Of a stretch of DNA of 10,824 nt, positions 7,201-10,824 are shown piece after piece. Source of the stretch: an uncultured Clostridia bacterium. GTDB lineage: Bacteria; Bacillota; Clostridia; Oscillospirales; Acutalibacteraceae. The DNA lies in assembly GCA_947624755.1 (NCBI GenBank), contig CANQLQ010000040.1, positions 1 through 10,824 of the forward strand. Reading direction: 5' to 3'. The position numbers were made by a program, and so were the translations under genes. Under the pieces are notes generated by a model. That model saw nothing but the letters and a program-made list of their open reading frames with translations. It had not been told where the DNA came from and did no database searches. Position 1 is the first letter of the stretch. Every line of letters starts with the position of its first letter.

Positions 7201-9992
7201 AAGAAATAGCAAAGGGATATATATCCGACTACTGTAAAGCGGAATTTGGCGAAGAAAGCGAACCTGACTTTTCAGACCTTTCAAAAATACCACTTGCTTT
7301 TATGACTTTACCTGATGAAGATGTTCCGATTCAGGCAAATGCTGACCTCGTTAATTTCAAAATTGAAAGGTACTTGGGCGATACTTTGATTGAAAGCAGA
7401 GAGTATCAGTCATTGGAAGATTTAATAACCTCTGAACTGAAAAGTCTTGATTTTTCAGGCCTTGTATCTGTAACAGATGAAGATCTTGCAAAGTATCATA
7501 GCGAGACTGCAATCACACCGTCTTGGGCACAACAACCTGAGCAGAAAACCGAACTGTTACAACCGACCGTTCCCGAAAGCGAAAAGCACAATTACAAAAT
7601 CACCGATGACAACTTAGGTGTCGGCGGTGCAAAAGAAAAATTCAGGAACAATATGGCTGCAATAAACCTTTTGCATGAGCTTGAATTTGAAAACTGCCTT
7701 GCAACTCCCGTAGAACAAGAAATACTCGCACGGTATGTAGGCTTCGGCGGACTTGCAGATGCATTTGATGAAACAAAAGATAATTGGGCAAATGAGTTTC
7801 AAGAGTTATACACATCACTTTCTTCCGAAGAATATACCGCCGCAAAAGAAAGCACACTGACCGCCTTCTATACGCCGCCGGTTGTGATCCGCTCAATATA
7901 TCAGGCTCTTGAAAATATGGGTTTTAAGACAGGTAATATATTGGAGCCTGCCTGCGGTGTCGGGAATTTTATGGGTATGTTACCTGACAGTATGCAGGAT
8001 AGTAAATTTTACGGTGTTGAGCTTGACAGCCTGACGGGTAGAATTGCACAACAGCTTTATCAGAAAGCCAATATCGCTGTACAGGGCTATGAAAAAACAG
8101 CACTTCCTGACAGTTTCTTTGATGTTGCAATCGGTAATGTACCCTTCGGACAGTTTAAGGTAAGCGACAAAAAATACGATAAAAACAATTGGCTGATTCA
8201 TGACTATTTCTTCGGCAAGACACTGGATAAGGTTCGTCCCGGCGGTGTGATAGCCTTCATCACTTCTTCGGGAACAATGGATAAGAAAAATCCAAGTGTC
8301 AGAAAATATATCGCTCAGAGAGCAGAGTTTTTGGGTGCAATACGCCTGCCGAATAACACTTTCAAAGCCAATGCAGGCACGGAGGTTACAAGCGATATAC
8401 TCTTTCTTCAAAAGCGTGATACCCTCACGGCAGATGAGCCGTCTTGGGTACATCTCGGACTTAATGAAAACGGTCACGAAATGAATCAATATTTCATTGA
8501 TAACCCCGATATGGTACTCGGTGAAATGGTTATGGAAAGCTCGCAGTACGGTCAGTCTTTGACCTGTAAGCCATATGAAAATGTTTCGTTTGAGAGTTTA
8601 TTATCAAATGCCATACAGAATATCCATGCTGAATTTACAGAGTATGATATATCTGAAATCGGCGAAGATGAAAATTTATCTTCTATCCCTGCCGACCCGA
8701 CTGTACGCAATTTCAGTTATACAATTGTTGACGGTTCGGTATACTACAGAGAAAACAGCAGAATGAATCCTGCCAATGTATCCGCTACAGCTGAAAACAG
8801 AATAAAAGGTATGATTGAAATTCGTGACTGTGTCCGCACACTCATAGAATATCAGACCGAGGATTATCCCGATCATGTTATCCGAGCCGAACAGGAAAAG
8901 TTAAACTCCATATATGATAAATTCACTAAGAAGTACGGTTTAATCAATTCAAGAGCAAACAACTCGGCTTTTTCCTCGGACAGCTCATATTGCCTGCTAT
9001 GCTCTCTTGAAGTCATAGGTGAAAACGGTGAACTTAAATGCAAGGCAGATATGTTTACAAAGCGCACCATTAAGCCGAATGTTAAAATCACTGCTGTCGG
9101 TACGGCAAGCGAAGCATTGGCTGTATCAATCGGTGAAAAAGCCCGTGTTGATATGGCGTTTATGCAAGAGCTTACCGGCAAGACGGAACAGGAGCTTTTT
9201 GAAGATTTAAAGGGTGTTATCTTTTTAAATCCTCAGCCTGACGGTGTGCATAACGAATATGTTACGGCAGATGAATATTTATCGGGTAATGTACGAAAGA
9301 AACTTGAACTTGCTAAAAGAACGGCAGAGCTTTATCCCGAAGATTACAGTATCAATGTTGAAATGCTTGAAAGGGTACAGCCTGAAGAATTGTCGGCAAG
9401 TGATATTTCAATCAGATTAGGCGCTACTTGGCTCCCGCCTGAAGATGTGCAGAAGTTTATGTTTGAGGTTTTACAAACACCCCATTATGCACAGTGGAAT
9501 ATCAAGGTACACTATTCTCCGTTTACTGCTGAATGGAACATTGAAAACAAGAGCTATGACCGTACCAATGTTATGGCGAACAGCACTTATGGCACAGATA
9601 GAATAAACGCATACAAAATCATAGAAGAAACTCTGAATCTCAGAGATGTCCGAATCTTTGATTATGTTGAAGATGAATACGGTAACAAGAAACCTGTGCT
9701 GAACAAAAAGAAAACTGCTATCGCACAAGGTAAGCAGGAGCTTATTAAGCAAGCGTTTCAGGATTGGGTGTGGAAAGATCCGAATCGCAGACAAAGGCTT
9801 GTCAAGCAGTACAATGAACGGTTCAATTCAATGCGAGCAAGAGAATATGACGGCAACCATATTACTTTTTCGGGTATGAATCCTGAAATATCACTTCGAC
9901 CGCATCAGATCAATGCAGTCGCCCGTATTATGTACGGCGGTAATACACTGCTCGCTCATGTTGTTGGTGCAGGAAAAACCTTGAGATCGTAG
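4239..9992 (+). CDS. Giant ArdC-like / MutS-like / N6-DNA methylase / SNF2 helicase polyprotein, cut by a frameshift after Walker A
   Basis: The start ATG 4239 is preceded by GAGGTGAG (4228-4235). Residues 1-90 resemble the ArdC/LtrC N-terminal ssDNA-binding domain (W26, NFVEQILIYAQRPDATA, then W...GRWVNRGARGIALF). Residues about 280-430 are an acidic low-complexity linker. Residues 801-905 resemble the MutS N-terminal mismatch-recognition domain (VFYQVGDFFEIMGEDA...ALDILLTTRK...GIPSHSLE). Residues about 1118-1390 form an N6-adenine methylase with SAM motif EPACGVGNF (1236-1244) and catalytic-motif variant NVPFG (1300-1304) where many relatives have NPPY/F. Residues from 1886 begin a SNF2-type helicase (LRPHQINAVARIMYGG) with Walker A GAGKT at 1910-1914. 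Three codons later comes a TAG, while the expected EIVAAAQESKRLG continues one base back. The architecture recalls phage P1 DarB antirestriction proteins, so protection of incoming element DNA is inferred. Without its helicase half the protein would be defective, unless the shift is an error or is recoded. Confidence 0.85.
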   Translation: MANKYELITAMFNEEISTVTQNQNSWTSFLKTAANNYKYNFVEQILIYAQRPDATACAEIEVWNEKFGRWVNRGARGIALFDYSATYPRLRYVFDVSDTNSFYGNEVELWSVPKHYASEVVEALSNAFGETAGGSLAAVIDDIAQNMAQDNAVDYVPAIEDFKIGSFIEELDTHNIEVLFKNALASSIGYMMMTRCGINADDFYDRSDFKDVMNFNTHPLVISFGTAVSEVAEMGLREIESTVRAIEKQNKNPTRLSKQSFEAGTPEPFYSQARNRTFDKAKENVYDEVVINNNTERSNDNGTEHIQSGRGLYDTEPDTSERGDQTSEQVRDAQEDILVGTQESSLGNPDFAGQADEPPLRDSTAGSDNGTADHREADEGIRSDGAAQGAEPNAMGSDDDEHSELSAGNGIARSDLRLDWYDREHEDKSLPFLGNADLINEILLTTPHIKASKEIIRQFYETHLDNGERTEYIKSIFNNDYTEVILSDGNRYGYKTYENVLHLWEGSYLRRTKQSFYDWGVIAKHFEGMRLLGRLYDEAKPIPSFDGQISLIEQAEAKKTSAFSFTQEIIDAVLTRGSGVSEGKMRIYEQFQKSLSSKENVKFLKDEYGWGGSAPVITGTNIDEMHDAKGIHISKGFGSEYPHVDLSWQQVEKRIGELIRIDRYLNPKEKESYPQWLEKQEEQRIESALEAERRKILQTAPPEPKEYEYQFHLGDTVYIGADAYTITSLSDPVILNDAKFPLFTKELSKVDFEQKVKENPANNHSKVVVSRKFSEPTVDDDDVVDEFFSEKESATQLQSKGNPIWDEYKSIKADNPDSIVFYQVGDFFEIMGEDANIAAEALDILLTTRKVSNADRILMCGIPSHSLEIYLNMMNDRGYDVVLSTFENGERQNRLVVSQNKDDPVESKPVGRIDYLHTDGSIRESIEYTSEYMLKKDIQEETHYGVPMELVLYKDKDGKAVTHEYVSELDPPLKGFAIIDSPYVSPAEEIAKGYISDYCKAEFGEESEPDFSDLSKIPLAFMTLPDEDVPIQANADLVNFKIERYLGDTLIESREYQSLEDLITSELKSLDFSGLVSVTDEDLAKYHSETAITPSWAQQPEQKTELLQPTVPESEKHNYKITDDNLGVGGAKEKFRNNMAAINLLHELEFENCLATPVEQEILARYVGFGGLADAFDETKDNWANEFQELYTSLSSEEYTAAKESTLTAFYTPPVVIRSIYQALENMGFKTGNILEPACGVGNFMGMLPDSMQDSKFYGVELDSLTGRIAQQLYQKANIAVQGYEKTALPDSFFDVAIGNVPFGQFKVSDKKYDKNNWLIHDYFFGKTLDKVRPGGVIAFITSSGTMDKKNPSVRKYIAQRAEFLGAIRLPNNTFKANAGTEVTSDILFLQKRDTLTADEPSWVHLGLNENGHEMNQYFIDNPDMVLGEMVMESSQYGQSLTCKPYENVSFESLLSNAIQNIHAEFTEYDISEIGEDENLSSIPADPTVRNFSYTIVDGSVYYRENSRMNPANVSATAENRIKGMIEIRDCVRTLIEYQTEDYPDHVIRAEQEKLNSIYDKFTKKYGLINSRANNSAFSSDSSYCLLCSLEVIGENGELKCKADMFTKRTIKPNVKITAVGTASEALAVSIGEKARVDMAFMQELTGKTEQELFEDLKGVIFLNPQPDGVHNEYVTADEYLSGNVRKKLELAKRTAELYPEDYSINVEMLERVQPEELSASDISIRLGATWLPPEDVQKFMFEVLQTPHYAQWNIKVHYSPFTAEWNIENKSYDRTNVMANSTYGTDRINAYKIIEETLNLRDVRIFDYVEDEYGNKKPVLNKKKTAIAQGKQELIKQAFQDWVWKDPNRRQRLVKQYNERFNSMRAREYDGNHITFSGMNPEISLRPHQINAVARIMYGGNTLLAHVVGAGKTLRS
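5125..5131 (+). promoter_or_regulatory. Internal AAAGGAG ribosome binding site for the embedded tnpV gene
   Basis: AAAGGAG lies inside the giant gene, two bases before an ATG at 5134 and eight bases before a second ATG at 5140. The eight-base spacing marks 5140 as the real start. In the host frame this stretch encodes only linker residues (around TERSND), so the site is free to serve internal initiation. Confidence 0.7.
5140..5493 (+). CDS. tnpV: Transposon-encoded protein TnpV, overprinted in the +1 frame inside the giant methylase/helicase gene
   Basis: A 117-residue protein from ATG 5140 to TAG 5491-5493. It has the features I recall for TnpV: an N-terminal YSQVGDYMIPNLTLPKEE box, then a basic RYG-x-LRR-x-(F/Y)L region, a LISQGKLMSHL helix, a Gln/Glu-rich helical stretch, and the C-terminal GVTEQLKEQNQMQWVQMMMNIQ signature ending in LIYA. 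TnpV was named from Tn4451-type transposons of Clostridium; its biochemical role is not established. The gene lies wholly within 4239-9992, where the host frame encodes the acidic linker (residues about 301-418). Codons here favour G/C at the third position of the TnpV frame (AAG, CTG, GAG, CAG), unlike the A/T-ending codons around it. Length and motif order argue against a chance ORF. It is probably translated by internal initiation from the operon mRNA. Confidence 0.83.
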   Translation: MAQSTYSQVGDYMIPNLTLPKEEIKPLNRYGMLRRTFLSEHKKALWGILISQGKLMSHLYEIQQQAQTMEQQITEKLMKEYGVTEQLKEQNQMQWVQMMMNIQNSAQETVLHDLIYA

Positions 9993-10768
9993 CGGCGGCA
10001 CAGGAATCCAAACGGCTCGGACTTTGTAACAAGTCGCTTATTGTTGTACCGAATCACTTGACAGAACAGTGGGCGAGTGAATATTTACAACTTTATCCGA
10101 GTGCAAATATTCTTGTTGCTGCAAAGAAAGATTTTGAAGCAAAGAACCGAAAAAAGTTCTGTGCAAGGATAGCTACAGGCGATTATGACGCAGTTATCAT
10201 CGGTCACTCACAATTTGAGAAAATACCGCTTTCAGTTGAAAGACAGCAACTAATGCTACAGCAGCAGATTGATGAAATCACCGAGGGGATATCCGAAATG
10301 AAGCACAACCGTGGTGAACGCTTTACGGTTAAGCAGCTTGAAAAAACAAAGAAGTCTTTACAAGCAAAACTTGATAAGCTCAACGATCAGACAAGAAAAG
10401 ATGATGTCATAACCTTTGAGGAACTCGGCGTTGACAGGCTGTTTGTGGACGAAGCACATCATTTTAAGAACCTCTATTTATATACAAAAATGCGTAATGT
10501 CGGCGGTATTGCGCAGACCGAAGCACAGAAATCGAGCGACCTATATATGAAGTGTCGTTACCTTGACGAGATAACAGGAAGTAAGGGTGTAATCTTTGCG
10601 ACGGGAACTCCTGTGTCAAACAGTATGGTTGAGCTATACACGATGCAGAGATATTTACAATATGAAACGCTCAAGGATAAGGGGCTTCAACACTTTGATG
10701 CTCGGGCATCAACTTTCGGTGAAACCGTTACGGCAATAGAGCTTGCACCCGAGGGCTATAATTTTTGA
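9983..10768 (+). pseudogene. SNF2-type helicase half of the giant polyprotein, displaced by a frameshift and truncated at its 3' end
   Basis: This is the frame-2 continuation of the giant gene: EIVAAAQESKRLGLC follows directly after GAGKT if codon CTT is read from 9980, a -1 shift or one lost base. A TTG at 10058 opens the frame formally but has no RBS. Visible helicase features are SLIVVPNHLTEQW (motif Ia region), a charged coiled-coil-like insert at about 10230-10410, DEAH at 10448-10459 (Walker B/motif II), and FATGTPVSNSM at about 10595-10627 (motif III). HFDARASTFGE has Arg at 10703-10705 where I recall Trp in relatives. Similarity ends at ELAPEG (about 10754); relatives continue with TGYR and helicase motifs IV-VI, but here YNF and a TGA follow. 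Motifs IV-VI are therefore absent from the window. Confidence 0.75.
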
Positions 10769-10824
10769 GGATGATGAAATCGTACTTTTCTAAATGAAAA
10801 GAGACGGTCAAAGGCGGTTTCGAG
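10754..10824. other. Terminal stretch with no recognisable helicase continuation
   Basis: After ELAPEG no frame gives the expected family sequence. Dropping one T from the run at 10762-10766 extends the frame as YNFEDDEIVLF and then meets a TAA. A TATAAT at 10757-10762 has no matching -35. Short frames from ATG 10771 (eight codons, then TGA) and ATG 10794 (open to the edge, starting MKRDGQRRF) cannot be judged at this length. This may be the edge of an inserted element, a recombination junction, or poor assembly at a contig end. Confidence 0.3.

Noticed and set aside
7980..8489. 169-aa ORF on the minus strand
   Set aside because: It is wholly antisense to the conserved methylase domain and has no RBS or family features; it is a shadow of the + strand gene.
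9972..9983. Programmed -1 frameshift in the GGAAAAACC tract
   Set aside because: The sequence does not fit the X XXY YYZ slippery pattern (A AAA ACC), and other indels of the same kind in the window make decay or sequencing error more likely. It is kept only as a remote alternative.
10757..10762. TATAAT as a promoter -10 box
   Set aside because: No -35 element lies 16-18 bases upstream (the sequence there is around CAATAG), and the hexamer is easily explained by Tyr-Asn codons.

Overview
The window looks like part of an integrative and conjugative or mobilisable element from a gut Clostridia bacterium (Ruminococcus/Oscillospiraceae-like Firmicute). This rests on the low to moderate G+C, strong AGGAGG/AAAGGAG ribosome binding sites, a probable TTG start, densely overlapping small genes, and a giant ArdC/MutS-like/methylase/SNF2-helicase polyprotein of the kind carried by Tn1549-type and related elements. 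All supported genes lie on the + strand. No integrase, relaxase, type IV secretion gene, origin, att site, RNA gene, CRISPR array or resistance gene is visible. The host assignment is inferred from gene families recalled from memory.

Layout. Bases 1-2536 hold the 3' part of a large surface-type protein with six Listeria-Bacteroides (Flg_new/InlB B-type) repeats and a C-terminal domain without a visible wall anchor. A short intergenic stretch (2537-2621) holds an imperfect inverted repeat and a strong intrinsic terminator that abuts the ribosome binding site of the next gene. From 2622 runs a tightly packed operon: a winged-helix-like protein of 102 aa, a conserved element protein split by a one-base frameshift (2923-3875), a small Cys-rich protein (3891-4058), a 75-aa hypothetical (4012-4239), and the giant gene (4239-9992). 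That gene is broken by a frameshift directly after its Walker A motif. Its helicase half continues in another frame to 10768, where family-like sequence stops about 70 bases before the window ends.

The most striking object is a second gene hidden inside the giant gene. Bases 5140-5493 encode, in the +1 frame and with its own well-spaced AAAGGAG site, a 117-aa protein with the hallmarks of transposon-encoded TnpV. The host protein in that stretch is only an acidic, low-complexity linker, so the same DNA is read as a folded protein in one frame and a disordered spacer in the other.

Working together (inference): the giant protein resembles in architecture the DarB-type antirestriction proteins of phage P1 (N6-methylase plus helicase), with an added ArdC-like ssDNA-binding end. 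It could protect or process element DNA on entry into a new host. The small upstream genes are probably accessory or regulatory, and the repeat protein is probably a cell-surface or adhesion factor carried by the element. Several apparent single-base indels lie in short homopolymers or doubled bases, so either the element is decaying or the assembly carries indel errors.
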